DNA of 64,000 nucleotides from Azonexus fungiphilus (GTDB lineage: Bacteria > Pseudomonadota > Gammaproteobacteria > Burkholderiales > Rhodocyclaceae): contig NZ_RBXP01000011.1 of the NCBI RefSeq assembly GCF_003634965.1, forward strand, positions 434,001 through 498,000. The letters run 5' to 3'. The position numbers and the translations under genes are program-made. This document shows, one piece after another, positions 1 through 7,897 of this stretch. The notes under the pieces are model-generated. The model did no database searches. It saw only the letters and a program-made list of their open reading frames with translations, and was not told the origin of the DNA. The first letter of the stretch is position 1; each line of letters opens with the position of its first letter.

Positions 1-78
1 GCCGAGGTAGCCGGGCAGATAGTCGCTGCCGCGCTCGTTGAGGGCAGCCGGGGTGATCGCCGGGTTGAGCTGGCTCAT
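1..78 (-). CDS. Partial CDS, N-terminus of a probable PaaI-type hotdog thioesterase
   Basis: Only the first 26 codons are in the window; the rest lies beyond base 1. The start ATG is at 78, and the visible protein begins MSQLNPAITPAALNERG, followed by SDYLPGYLG. A LN-x-x-G-x-x-x-LPG-x-LG pattern near the N-terminus is typical of PaaI-family hotdog thioesterases, which hydrolyse aryl- or acyl-CoA esters. That is a family-resemblance argument from a short stretch, so the assignment is tentative. The gene lies 21 bases downstream of the MFS transporter stop on the same strand and is probably co-transcribed with it. Confidence 0.4.
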   Translation of the reverse strand, partial: MSQLNPAITPAALNERGSDYLPGYLG

Positions 79-99
79 CGTTTGTCTCCGTGGGGGAAT

Positions 100-1317
100 T
101 CAGGCCGGCTGGACGGCCGGACGCACCACCGCCGCCTCGCGGATCGGCAGGTTGACCAGCGCCGCCGCCGCGGCCAGCGCGATGTCGGCGTACCACATCC
201 AGCTGAAATCGCCGTACTCGACGATCGCCACGCCGCCCAGCCAGGCGCCGAGGAAACCGCCGATCTGGTGCGACAGCAGGGTCAGGCCGAACAGCGTGCC
301 GAGGTAGCGTGTGCCGAACAGCTTGCCGACGATCGCCGCCGTCGGCGGCACCGTCGCCAGCCAGGTGAAGCCGAGGCCGGCCGCAAACAGGTAGAAGGTC
401 AGGTCGGTGCGCGGCGCCACCAGGTAGAGCGCAACGAGCACCGCACGCGAGGCGTACATCACCGCCAGCACATGCTTGCTGCGGTACTTGGCGATGCAGG
501 CGCCGGCATAGAGGCTGCCGAAGATGTTGAACAGGCCGATGATCGCCAGCGACCAGCTGGCCACCGACGGCGGCAGCCCGCACAGGTTGACCTCGCCGGG
601 CAGGTGGGTGACGAGGAAGGCGATGTGGAAGCCGCAGGTGAAGAAACCGGCGTGCAGCAGCAGGTAGCTCGGGTTCTTCAGCGCCGTCACCACCGCGTGG
701 CGCAGGCCGTTGTCGCCCTCGGCCTGGGGGTGCGGCGCCGCCGGCTTGTCGGTCAGCTTGAAGACCAGCGGCAGCGTCGCCAGGGCGACGATGGCCATCG
801 CCCACAGGCTGCCGACCCAGCCGATGCCCTGGATCAGCTTCTGGTTGATCGGCGCGAAGATGAACTGGCCGAAGGAGCCGCCGGCATTGATGACGCCCGA
901 CGCGGCACCGCGCGACTCGAGCGGCAGGCGCTGCGCGGCGGCGCCGATCAGCACCGAGAAGCTGCCGGCGCCGGAACCGATCGAGGCGAGCAGGCCGAAG
1001 GTCAGCGCCAGACCGAAACCGCTGTGCACGAAAGGGGTCACCGCACAGCCGACGGCCAGCACCAGCAGCGCCGCGACCAGCACCGGGCGCGGGCCGTAGC
1101 GGTCGGCGACGGCACCGGCGACCGGCTGGATCGCCCCCCAGGCGAACTGGCCGACGGCCAGCGCGAAGCTGATGGTGGCGACGCCGAGACCGGTGGACAT
1201 GTCCATCGGGCTGATGAACAGGCCGAAGGACTGACGGATGCCCATGGTCACCATGAGGATGCCGGCGGCAGCCAGGGTGACGAAGAGGACAGCGGGATTC
1301 TGCAGGGTTCTGAACAT
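100..1317 (-). CDS. MFS transporter
   Basis: Predicted 405-residue inner-membrane permease of the major facilitator superfamily with about twelve hydrophobic segments. The first is the stretch around residues 9-30. The loop between segments 2 and 3 carries the MFS signature as VADRYGPRP near residue 70. Length fits a single-domain 12-TM MFS protein. The family is close to the CynX/oxalate-formate antiporter-like MFS group, but the substrate cannot be read from sequence. It is divergent from a LysR regulator with only 90 bases between the starts, the usual layout for a LysR-controlled transporter. A probable thioesterase gene follows it on the same strand. Confidence 0.85.
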   Translation of the reverse strand: MFRTLQNPAVLFVTLAAAGILMVTMGIRQSFGLFISPMDMSTGLGVATISFALAVGQFAWGAIQPVAGAVADRYGPRPVLVAALLVLAVGCAVTPFVHSGFGLALTFGLLASIGSGAGSFSVLIGAAAQRLPLESRGAASGVINAGGSFGQFIFAPINQKLIQGIGWVGSLWAMAIVALATLPLVFKLTDKPAAPHPQAEGDNGLRHAVVTALKNPSYLLLHAGFFTCGFHIAFLVTHLPGEVNLCGLPPSVASWSLAIIGLFNIFGSLYAGACIAKYRSKHVLAVMYASRAVLVALYLVAPRTDLTFYLFAAGLGFTWLATVPPTAAIVGKLFGTRYLGTLFGLTLLSHQIGGFLGAWLGGVAIVEYGDFSWMWYADIALAAAAALVNLPIREAAVVRPAVQPA

Positions 1318-1378
1318 GGCGTTTCCTTTTTTATGCCGCGATTTTCACGGCCGGCGGCGCCGATGACAACTGATATTA

Positions 1379-1410
1379 TCTGCACCATGCAATAGTTTTT
1401 CTGCACCATG
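1379..1410. promoter_or_regulatory. 11-bp direct repeat TCTGCACCATG in the MFS/LysR divergent promoter
   Basis: The sequence TCTGCACCATG occurs at 1379-1389 and again at 1400-1410, 21 bases apart start to start (two helical turns). The second copy contains the ATG of the LysR gene. The first contains an ATG followed directly by CAA TAG, a two-codon reading frame. The spacing and position in a divergent regulator/transporter intergenic region suggest a regulator binding site, but this is inference. Confidence 0.4.
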
Positions 1411-2343
1411 AACCCACATCCGCCGCTCCATTCCCTGATCGCCTTCGACGCCGCCATGCGCAGCAACAGCTTCGCGCTGGCGGCGCGCGAACTGCACGTG
1501 ACGCCCGGCGCCGTCGGCCAGCAGATCCGCAACCTCGAGGACTGGCTCGGCGTCGCACTGTTCGTCCGGCGGATCCGCCAGGTGCAGCCGACGCCGGAGG
1601 CGATCGCCTACTGGAAGCGGATCCAGCCGGCGCTGACCCAGATCCGCGACGCCAGCGCCGCGCTGCGCCACAGCCGCCGCACCGGCGTCTGGCTGTCGAT
1701 GCCGCCGACCTTCGCCGCCAAGTGGTTCACCCGGCACATGGCCGATTTCCTGACCCGGCACCCGGACACCGAACTGCACCTCAACTCGTCGACCGCGCTG
1801 GTCGACTTCGACCACGACCAGGTCGACCTGGCCATCCGCTATTTCGACGGCAAGGCGCCGGAACTCGACGCCACCCTGCTCTTCGCCGACGACGCCCGGG
1901 TCTATTGCAGCCCGGCCTACGCCCGCCGGATCGGCCTGGCGACCCCCGACGACATCGCCCGCGGGACGCTGCTCGAAACCACCTTCCACCCGCACTGGCC
2001 GACCTGGCTGGCCGACTATTCGACGCTGACGCCGGCCCAGGTGCGGGCGATCCCGGCGCTCCATTTCGACCAGGCCCTGCTCGCCATCGACGCCGCCTGC
2101 CGCGACCAGGGCCTGGTCATGACCAGCCGCCTGGTCACCGCCGAGGAATGTGCCCGCGGCGCCCTGATCGAACCCTTCCCCGGCCGGCTGCCGCTGGCCA
2201 CCGGCTACTATGCGGTGCATCCGAAACGGCGCCCGCTCAGCCCCGGCGCCGACGCCTTCAAACGCTGGCTGCTCGCCCGTTTTGCCGGCGGATCGCCGGT
2301 CGCCCCTGGCAGCGAGGCCGAAAAACCGCGCACTCGGCTATAA
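1408..2343 (+). CDS. LysR-family transcriptional regulator (GcvA-like)
   Basis: 311-residue LysR-type regulator. The N-terminal winged helix-turn-helix covers about residues 8-66, with SFALAARELHVTPGAVGQQI as the recognition region; LxVTPGAVSxQI is the form seen in GcvA-like members. The remainder is a type 2 periplasmic-binding-like effector domain. It is divergent from the MFS gene and probably controls it and itself. The start ATG at 1408 lies inside the second copy of an 11-bp repeat, so operator occupancy could also affect translation initiation. No clear Shine-Dalgarno precedes it. Effector unknown. Confidence 0.88.
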   Translation: MNPHPPLHSLIAFDAAMRSNSFALAARELHVTPGAVGQQIRNLEDWLGVALFVRRIRQVQPTPEAIAYWKRIQPALTQIRDASAALRHSRRTGVWLSMPPTFAAKWFTRHMADFLTRHPDTELHLNSSTALVDFDHDQVDLAIRYFDGKAPELDATLLFADDARVYCSPAYARRIGLATPDDIARGTLLETTFHPHWPTWLADYSTLTPAQVRAIPALHFDQALLAIDAACRDQGLVMTSRLVTAEECARGALIEPFPGRLPLATGYYAVHPKRRPLSPGADAFKRWLLARFAGGSPVAPGSEAEKPRTRL

Positions 2344-2356
2344 TTACCGCCGTTTC

Positions 2357-2527
2357 AGGTGCCGTCGGCGGCTTTCCGCCACGGTGAAACGGGAAAGCGG
2401 TGCGTCCTCGGACAAAGCCGCTGCTGCCCCCGCAACGGTAAGCAAGTGCGGGCACGCCACGAAGCCACTGGGATTTTCCCGGGAAGGCGGCGCGTCAAGA
2501 CTTGCCAGCCCGGAGACCGGCCTGCGA
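2357..2527 (+). ncRNA. Cobalamin riboswitch
   Basis: A classical AdoCbl-class leader is visible. Landmarks in order: GGTGCC at 2358, GGTGAAACGGGAA near 2383, CCCCCGCAACGGTAAG near 2429, GCCACTGGG near 2464, GGGAAGGCGGCG near 2480, and the B12 box AGCCCGGAGACCGGCC at about 2507-2522. Together these match the conserved core of the family. It sits about 120 bases upstream of a TonB-dependent receptor gene, so cobalamin is expected to repress receptor synthesis, either by sequestering the ribosome-binding site or by termination. The expression platform in 2528-2644 is GC-rich and I cannot decide between the two modes. Confidence 0.93.
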
Positions 2528-2644
2528 CGACCAGCGAAGTGCCGCGGGGAAGCGGCCGCGGCGGCCCGTCAGCCCATTCCCCCACGCGCTTCACCTCAAC
2601 CAAGCACACCGGCATGCGGGGACGCTGCCGGCAGGGGAAAACCA

Positions 2645-4615
2645 ATGCACATCCGCCTCAAACCCGCAGCCGCGCTGCTGCTGCCGCTGTTCGCCGGCAA
2701 CCTGCAGGCGACGACGAATCTCGACACCATCGTCGTCACCGCCACCCGTTTCGAATCGGCCCAGCAGGAAAACCCGATCGCCGCCCAGGTGATCACCGCC
2801 GACGAGATCCGCAACAGTGCGGCGACCACCGTCGGCGAAGTCCTCAACAAGCTCGGCGGCGTGCATAGCCGCATCAACTTCGTCGGCACGCCGGATTCGC
2901 CGCTCGACCTGCGCGGCTTCGGCATGACCGGCGACCAGAACACGCTCGTCCTGGTCGACGGCCAGCGCATTTCGGAGAACGAACTGGTCAGCGCCCGCCT
3001 GTCGGCGATCCCGCTCGACAGCATCGAACGCATCGAGATCCTGCGCGGGTCGGGTTCCGTGCTCTACGGCAGCGGTGCGAGCAGCGGCACGATCAACATC
3101 ATCACCCGCTCGGCGCTTGCCGCGCCGCTCTCCGGCAACGTCTCGGCCCGCGTCGGCAGCCACGACCTGAGCGATCTGCGCGGCGGCTTCCGCGCCGGCG
3201 GCGAACGCTGGGGCCTGCGCCTCAACGCGCAGCGCCTGCGCACCGACAACTACCGCGACAACAACCGCAGCGAACTCGATACCGCCAGCGGCGAACTGCG
3301 CTTCGGCGACCGCGACGGCTTCGTCGCCTTCGCCTTCAGTGCCGACGACCAGAACTCGCGCCTGCCGGGCGCCCGCAGCGAAGCGCAACTGCGCAGCGAC
3401 CGCCGCGGCACGTCGACACCGGACGATTACTTCGACAGCCGCAGCCAGCGCTTCTCGCTGCGTGGCGAACGGCGCCTCGGCGAACTGACGCTGGCGCTCG
3501 ACATCGCCCGCCGCGACAAGCGCGCCGACATGTTCAACAACACCGCCTGGGGCAGCACGCTGGCCAGGACCGACGTCGACGTCACCACGGTCTCGCCGCG
3601 CCTGCTCTGGCAGACCCGCTTCGACCAGGTGCTCTACAACCTGACCGTCGGCGCCGACTGGAGCCACTGGTCCTACGACAACGACACCGCCGCCACCGGT
3701 TTCATGAGCGCCCTCGACGAATCGGGCAAGCAGAAAAACCGCGCCTTCTACCTGCGCAACGACCTGCACCTGGCCGCCAGCGGCACCCGGATCAGCCTCG
3801 GCGGACGCAAGGAAAGCGTCCGCCAGACGCAGCACGAGCGCCTGGTGCCGCGCGATGCCGGCGAGCGGCACAGCCTGTCGGCCTACGAACTGGCGCTGCA
3901 GCAGGAACTCGGCGCCGGTTTCTCGGCTTACGGCCGGATCGGGCGCAGCTTCCGCATCGCCAACATCGACGAGAACCGCTGCTGGACGGCGCCCTGCCCG
4001 ACGCTGCTGAAGCCGCAACGCTCGCTCGACCGCGAGATCGGCGCCCGCTGGCAGGGGGCCGGTGCCAGCTTCGGCGCCAGCCTGTTCGAGATGGATATCA
4101 GCAACGAAATCCACTATTTCGCACCGACCTTCTCGAACATCAACCTCGATCCCACCCGCCACCGCGGCATCGAACTCGAAGGCCGCCTGCAGGTCACCGC
4201 CGACGTCGATCTCGCTGCCCGCTACACTCGTACCCAGGCGCGTTTCCGCGACGGCAGCTACGGCGGCACCGATGTCACCGGCAACGACGTGCCGCTGGTG
4301 CCCAAGCACCGCGCCTCGCTCAATCTCGGCTGGCAGGTCCTGGCCCACACCCGCCTCGGCGTGAACCTCAGCTACACCGGCGAGCAGCGCTACGACAACG
4401 ACCAGCCGAACCGCTTCCGCAAGATGCCGGCCTACACCGTGACCGACATCAAGCTGGCGCACGACATCGGCGACTGGCGGCTGGCGCTCGGCGTGAACAA
4501 CCTGTTCGACCGCAAGTTCTACTCCTATGGCATCGTCAACGGTACCTTCACCTCGTTCAACGCCTACCCGGAAGACCGCCGCAACGCCTACCTCAGCGCC
4601 GAATACCGGTTCTGA
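2645..4615 (+). CDS. btuB: BtuB-like TonB-dependent vitamin B12 receptor
   Basis: 656-residue outer-membrane receptor for uptake of cobalamin or a related corrinoid. The ATG at 2645 is chosen although the frame is open upstream to 2210. It follows an AGGGGAAA Shine-Dalgarno, lies downstream of the riboswitch, and opens a signal peptide of about 22 residues. A TonB box, DTIVVTATR, follows at about residues 26-34. Next come a plug domain (RGFGMTGDQNTLVLVDGQR; RIEILRGSGSVLYGSGASSG) and a beta-barrel ending in the terminal aromatic residue of outer-membrane proteins (EYRF). Regulation by the preceding B12 riboswitch supports the substrate. A bidirectional terminator follows. Confidence 0.9.
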   Translation: MHIRLKPAAALLLPLFAGNLQATTNLDTIVVTATRFESAQQENPIAAQVITADEIRNSAATTVGEVLNKLGGVHSRINFVGTPDSPLDLRGFGMTGDQNTLVLVDGQRISENELVSARLSAIPLDSIERIEILRGSGSVLYGSGASSGTINIITRSALAAPLSGNVSARVGSHDLSDLRGGFRAGGERWGLRLNAQRLRTDNYRDNNRSELDTASGELRFGDRDGFVAFAFSADDQNSRLPGARSEAQLRSDRRGTSTPDDYFDSRSQRFSLRGERRLGELTLALDIARRDKRADMFNNTAWGSTLARTDVDVTTVSPRLLWQTRFDQVLYNLTVGADWSHWSYDNDTAATGFMSALDESGKQKNRAFYLRNDLHLAASGTRISLGGRKESVRQTQHERLVPRDAGERHSLSAYELALQQELGAGFSAYGRIGRSFRIANIDENRCWTAPCPTLLKPQRSLDREIGARWQGAGASFGASLFEMDISNEIHYFAPTFSNINLDPTRHRGIELEGRLQVTADVDLAARYTRTQARFRDGSYGGTDVTGNDVPLVPKHRASLNLGWQVLAHTRLGVNLSYTGEQRYDNDQPNRFRKMPAYTVTDIKLAHDIGDWRLALGVNNLFDRKFYSYGIVNGTFTSFNAYPEDRRNAYLSAEYRF

Positions 4616-4634
4616 TCGGCACAGCCGCAAAGAA

Positions 4635-4666
4635 AACGCCCCGCAAACCGCCGGGGCGTTTTTTTT
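4635..4666. terminator. Bidirectional rho-independent terminator
   Basis: AACGCCCC (4635-4642) pairs with GGGGCGTT (4653-4660), followed by eight T residues on the plus strand. The minus strand reads out through TTTTCTTT. It separates btuB from the convergent satP-like gene and can serve both. Confidence 0.9.
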
Positions 4667-4680
4667 GGCCGGCGCCGGAT

Positions 4681-5346
4681 TCAGGCGGCCTGGCGATCCT
4701 CCGGGCGCAGCGCCGCCACCGTCGGCGGGGTCTTGCGCACGAAGCCGAAGGGCGCACCCAGCGGCAGCAGCGGGCGGCCGAAATAGCCGTTGAGGAAGAT
4801 CGCGCCGGCGGCGTAGAAGCCGAGCAGCGAGATGAGCAGTTCCGACCAGGCGGCGAGCGCGGTGAACAGCGCCGGGGCGACGCCGAGGATGGACAGCGCC
4901 AGCGACGGCAGCAGCACGTTGATCAGGAACAGGATGGCGGCGAAGACCTTGTTCGTCTCGCAGGCGGCAACCAGGATGAACAGCGAGAAGAAGAAGTAGG
5001 CGATGCAGGCATAGGCCAGCTGCCGGACGTCGGCATTGCCGGCGACGCTGCCGAACCAGCCCTGGGCAATCGCCCAGTGCATCGCCACCGCGGCCCAGAA
5101 CAGGCCGTAGGCACCGAGGACGATGGCGCCGAAAAAGTTGTTTTTGCGGAAGTCGACCGTGGACGCCCAGATCTGCCCGATCGAACCGAGAAACAGGGCC
5201 CACGGCACCAGGAAAGTGGCGCCGCTGGTCCACCCCAGTTTCTGCGAGGCGGCGACGAAGGTGACGACGGCCAGGCCGAAGACGCCGAGGGCGGTCGGAT
5301 CGGCGAGTTGCGGGCGGGTTTCGGTGATCTGCGGATGCGGGGTCAT
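4681..5346 (-). CDS. SatP/YaaH (GPR1/FUN34) family acetate-succinate transporter
   Basis: 221-residue protein with six hydrophobic segments, the size and topology of the AceTr family (SatP/YaaH in E. coli) of proton-linked acetate and succinate carriers. The family N-terminal motif NPxPLGLxxF appears here as DPTALGVFGLA at about residues 16-26, a divergent but recognisable form. Its ATG (5346-5344) overlaps the TGA of the upstream GntR gene as ATGA, so the two are translationally coupled. The ScfR-type regulator of the same locus belongs to a group that controls acetate or short-chain fatty acid metabolism, consistent with an acetate role. Confidence 0.85.
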   Translation of the reverse strand: MTPHPQITETRPQLADPTALGVFGLAVVTFVAASQKLGWTSGATFLVPWALFLGSIGQIWASTVDFRKNNFFGAIVLGAYGLFWAAVAMHWAIAQGWFGSVAGNADVRQLAYACIAYFFFSLFILVAACETNKVFAAILFLINVLLPSLALSILGVAPALFTALAAWSELLISLLGFYAAGAIFLNGYFGRPLLPLGAPFGFVRKTPPTVAALRPEDRQAA

Positions 5347-6023
5347 GCGGGAATGTCCTCGAGGATTGCGGGCTGCTCGCCCGGGATGACGGGCAGCGCG
5401 GCAAGTAGCGCGTTGCGGAAGAAGCCGTGATGCAGGCGGGCCAGCCGGTCGACTTCGCTAAGGTCGCCGGCGACCAGCGCGGCCCCCAGCGCCAGGCGGC
5501 TGGCCGGCGAGAGTTCGCGGTCGATCTCGGCGAAGCCGGGACCGACCGCCAGCCTGAGCTGTTGCTCCAGGTTGCGGCTGGCAGCGGCGAACACCGGACT
5601 GGCCAGGCTCGCCCGCGCCGCCGCGCAGAAGCCGCGCCAGACGGCGCGCGGCGGCGTCGCCGTGGCCAGCGCCTGCCAGCTGTCGAGCAGCTGCCGCAGA
5701 CGGGCACGCGGCAGGTCGACCAGGCGCTGCAGGACAAAGCCGTCGACCAGTGCCAGCACGTCGAGCACCTGGACCAGTTCGGTGCGGCCCGGCGTGACCA
5801 CGCTGCAGCCGCTGAACATGCGCAGGTCGAGCAGGCCGTCACGGACCAGCACCTTGATCGCCTCGCGCACCGGCGTCCGGCTGACGCCGTAGTGGCGACT
5901 CAGCGCCAGCTCGTCGATGGCGCTGCCGGGCGGCAGGCGGTGGTCGAAGATGCTGTCGCGGATGGCCTCGGCGACGCCCTCGTAGAGCAGGCGCGGGCGG
6001 ATTTCCTCAGCGCTCGCCAGCAT
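5343..6023 (-). CDS. GntR-family transcriptional regulator (FadR/FCD type)
   Basis: 226 residues from the ATG at 6023. The frame is open much further upstream, but the winged HTH begins only about ten residues after this ATG. HTH signature: ELALSRHYGVSRTPVREAIK at about residues 38-57. The C-terminal part is helical, as in the FCD ligand-binding domain of FadR-type regulators. The stop codon overlaps the start of the SatP-like gene by four bases. A small reading frame (6007-6129) overlaps its start by 17 bases. It probably regulates the acetate transporter in response to a carboxylate or acyl-CoA; the effector is not determinable. Confidence 0.85.
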   Translation of the reverse strand: MLASAEEIRPRLLYEGVAEAIRDSIFDHRLPPGSAIDELALSRHYGVSRTPVREAIKVLVRDGLLDLRMFSGCSVVTPGRTELVQVLDVLALVDGFVLQRLVDLPRARLRQLLDSWQALATATPPRAVWRGFCAAARASLASPVFAAASRNLEQQLRLAVGPGFAEIDRELSPASRLALGAALVAGDLSEVDRLARLHHGFFRNALLAALPVIPGEQPAILEDIPA

Positions 6024-6129
6024 CGTCGGTGTCCTCGTCCGGCGTTTCCATGGCCGGCTCGGCGACCGGCGGCTCGGCATCGGTTTCGCCGAACAGGCTG
6101 CTGTAGTAGAGATAGGGATTGACGAACAT
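6007..6129 (-). CDS. Small 40-residue protein upstream of the GntR gene
   Basis: ATG at 6129, stop TGA at 6009-6007. The encoded peptide starts MFVNPYLYYSSLFGETDAE and has a very acidic, proline-containing second half. An AGGAG Shine-Dalgarno lies about eight bases upstream of the ATG, as good as any in the window. The 3' end overlaps the GntR start by 17 bases. It is therefore positioned as the first gene of the SatP transcript. No family is recognised. It could be a genuine small protein or a translated leader that couples expression to the regulator. Confidence 0.5.
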   Translation of the reverse strand: MFVNPYLYYSSLFGETDAEPPVAEPAMETPDEDTDDAGER

Positions 6130-6172
6130 CGGGGGCTCCTCGCGAAAAATGGCTTGCCAACGCAGCCGATAG

Positions 6173-6262
6173 TTCGCAATATACGCACCGCAAAAACCCT
6201 GACCAGACCTGAAAAAGCGCAGTTTTGCGAAGATTTTTCAGCGAATTTGCAAACTTTGCGAA
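6173..6262. promoter_or_regulatory. Three TTGCGAA sites in the ScfR/GntR divergent promoter
   Basis: TTGCGAA occurs at 6225-6231 and 6256-6262, and inverted (TTCGCAA) at 6173-6179, all between two divergent starts. The third is embedded in TTTGCAAACTTTGCGAA (6246-6262). This resembles the AACTTTGCAAA-type consensus known for RamB, the acetate-metabolism regulator of Corynebacterium, and the adjacent plus-strand gene encodes a protein of that architecture. The sites are seen directly; binding is inferred. Confidence 0.6.
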
Positions 6263-6278
6263 TACACCGGAAGCGACA

Positions 6279-7694
6279 ATGAAAAAAGCCTTCATGGGGG
6301 TACGCCTGAAGCGCCTGCGCGAGGAACGCGGCCTGACCCAGGTCGCGCTGGCGCGGGCACTCGACCTCTCGGCGAGCTACCTCAACCAGCTTGAGCAGAA
6401 CCAGCGGCCGCTGACCGTGCCGGTGCTGCTCAAGCTCAATGCGGTTTTCGGCGTCGATGTCCAGCGCTTCTCCGAGGACGACGAGGCACGCCTGATCGCC
6501 GACCTGCGCGAGGTCTTCGACGAATCCGCCGGCGCCGAAAAGGTGACGCTGGCCGAAATCCGCGAGCTGGCGGCGAACATGCCGGCGGTCGCGCGCAGCC
6601 TGCTGCAACTCGCCCGCCAGCAACGCGCCGGCCAGGAGCGCGAGGCGGCGCTGGCCGCCCGGCTCGGGCTGGATCGCAGCGAAACCGGCGGCACCCGGCC
6701 GATGCCCTTCGAGGAAGTGCGCGACTTCTTCTACGCCCGCCACAACCACATCGCCGAACTCGACGAACTGGCCGAACGCCTTGCCGCCGCCTGGCGCCTG
6801 CGCCCGGGCGACGCCGCCGACGGCCTGGCGCAGCGCCTGCAGCAGGCGCACGGCATCGGCGTCGTGCGCGGCGGCTGGCACGACGGCGGCGTCGAGGTGC
6901 AACGCCATTTCGACGCGGCGCGGCAAACCCTGACCCTGTCGCCGCACCTGACGCCCGGCCAGGCCGCCTTCCAGATGGCGACGCAGCTGGCTTTCCTCGA
7001 AGCCGCCCCGGCGATCGACACGATCGCCGGCGACGCCGGCCTGTCCGGCGACGAAGCCCGGCGCCTGGCGCGCATCGGCCTCGCCAACTACTTCGCCGGC
7101 GCGCTGCTGCTGCCCTACGCCGCCTTCCTCGACCAGGCCGAAGCGCTGCGCTACGACATCGAGCTGCTCGGGCGCAGCTTCGGCGTCGAGTTCGAGACCA
7201 CCTGCCACCGGTTGTCCACGCTGCAGCGCCCGACGGCGCGCGGCGTGCCGTTCTTCTTCGTCCGCGTGGACCGCGCCGGCAACATTTCCAAGCGCCAGTC
7301 GGCGACCGATTTCCACTTCTCGCGCATCGGCGGCACCTGCCCGCTGTGGAACGTCTACGAAGCCTTCGCCCAGCCCGGGCGGACGCTGACGCAGCTGGCG
7401 GCGATGCCCGACGGCCGCGCCTACCTGTGGATCGCGCGCACGGTGACGCGCGGCCACGGCGGCTATGGCGCGCCGAGCAAGATCTTCTCGGTCGGCCTAG
7501 GCTGCGACCTGCGCCACGCCGACCGCCTGGTCTATAGCCAGGGCATCGACCTCAAGGCGAGCGAAGGCTTCATCCCGATCGGCGCCGGCTGCAAGGTCTG
7601 TCCGCGCAACAACTGTCCGCAGCGTGCCTTCCCGCTGGCCGGCGGCAGCCTGGTGGTGGACGAGAACCGGCGCAGCTTTTCGCCCTACGCCTGA
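6279..7694 (+). CDS. ScfR/RamB-like regulator (HTH-XRE, IrrE-like, DUF2083)
   Basis: 471 residues from the ATG at 6279; this start places the XRE-type HTH (VRLKRLREERGLTQVALARA) right at the N-terminus. The central part corresponds to the IrrE/M78-like domain of short-chain fatty acyl regulators; no HExxH zinc motif is present, as in this subgroup. The C-terminal DUF2083-type domain carries the cysteine cluster CKVCPRNNC near residue 435. Members include RamB and PrpR-type regulators of acetate, glyoxylate and propionate metabolism, some of which bind acyl-CoA. The divergent SatP/GntR genes and the TTGCGAA sites support control of acetate uptake and autoregulation. Confidence 0.85.
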   Translation: MKKAFMGVRLKRLREERGLTQVALARALDLSASYLNQLEQNQRPLTVPVLLKLNAVFGVDVQRFSEDDEARLIADLREVFDESAGAEKVTLAEIRELAANMPAVARSLLQLARQQRAGQEREAALAARLGLDRSETGGTRPMPFEEVRDFFYARHNHIAELDELAERLAAAWRLRPGDAADGLAQRLQQAHGIGVVRGGWHDGGVEVQRHFDAARQTLTLSPHLTPGQAAFQMATQLAFLEAAPAIDTIAGDAGLSGDEARRLARIGLANYFAGALLLPYAAFLDQAEALRYDIELLGRSFGVEFETTCHRLSTLQRPTARGVPFFFVRVDRAGNISKRQSATDFHFSRIGGTCPLWNVYEAFAQPGRTLTQLAAMPDGRAYLWIARTVTRGHGGYGAPSKIFSVGLGCDLRHADRLVYSQGIDLKASEGFIPIGAGCKVCPRNNCPQRAFPLAGGSLVVDENRRSFSPYA

Positions 7695-7725
7695 ATGGCG
7701 ACACGCTGACGGTCGACCGGCCGTC

Positions 7726-7764
7726 TGTCGCAAAAACGACAGCGGCGCCCGACAAAAACGTCGG
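7726..7764. repeat. Two tandem short inverted repeats with A-rich loops
   Basis: TGTCG-CAAAAA-CGACA (7726-7741) is followed by CCGAC-AAAAAC-GTCGG (7749-7764). Both are five-base stems around an A-rich centre in the 203-base gap between the ScfR and flavodoxin genes. They could be operators or weak hairpins. A copy of the GGTCGACC palindrome (7707-7718) lies just upstream. No other feature is seen in this gap. Confidence 0.4.
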
Positions 7765-7897
7765 CCGGCACGCAGCGGCGCGGCCTGGCAGCTTGGCTTT
7801 CTTCTTGCTTTTCGTGCTTGCGGGCAGCCCATTGCCCGCCCGCGGCCGCATGGGAGGCGGCCGGCGGCACCACACTCCGCTACGAAAGGACAGGGTC

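Noticed and set aside
2210..2644. N-terminal extension of the BtuB-like frame
   Set aside because: The frame stays open through the riboswitch, but the signal peptide and Shine-Dalgarno place the start at 2645.
2591..5842. Minus-strand open frame of over 1000 codons opposite the TonB receptor
   Set aside because: It is antisense to btuB and satP, crosses a terminator and reads as Ala/Arg/Val-rich low-complexity sequence, as expected of a shadow frame in GC-rich DNA.
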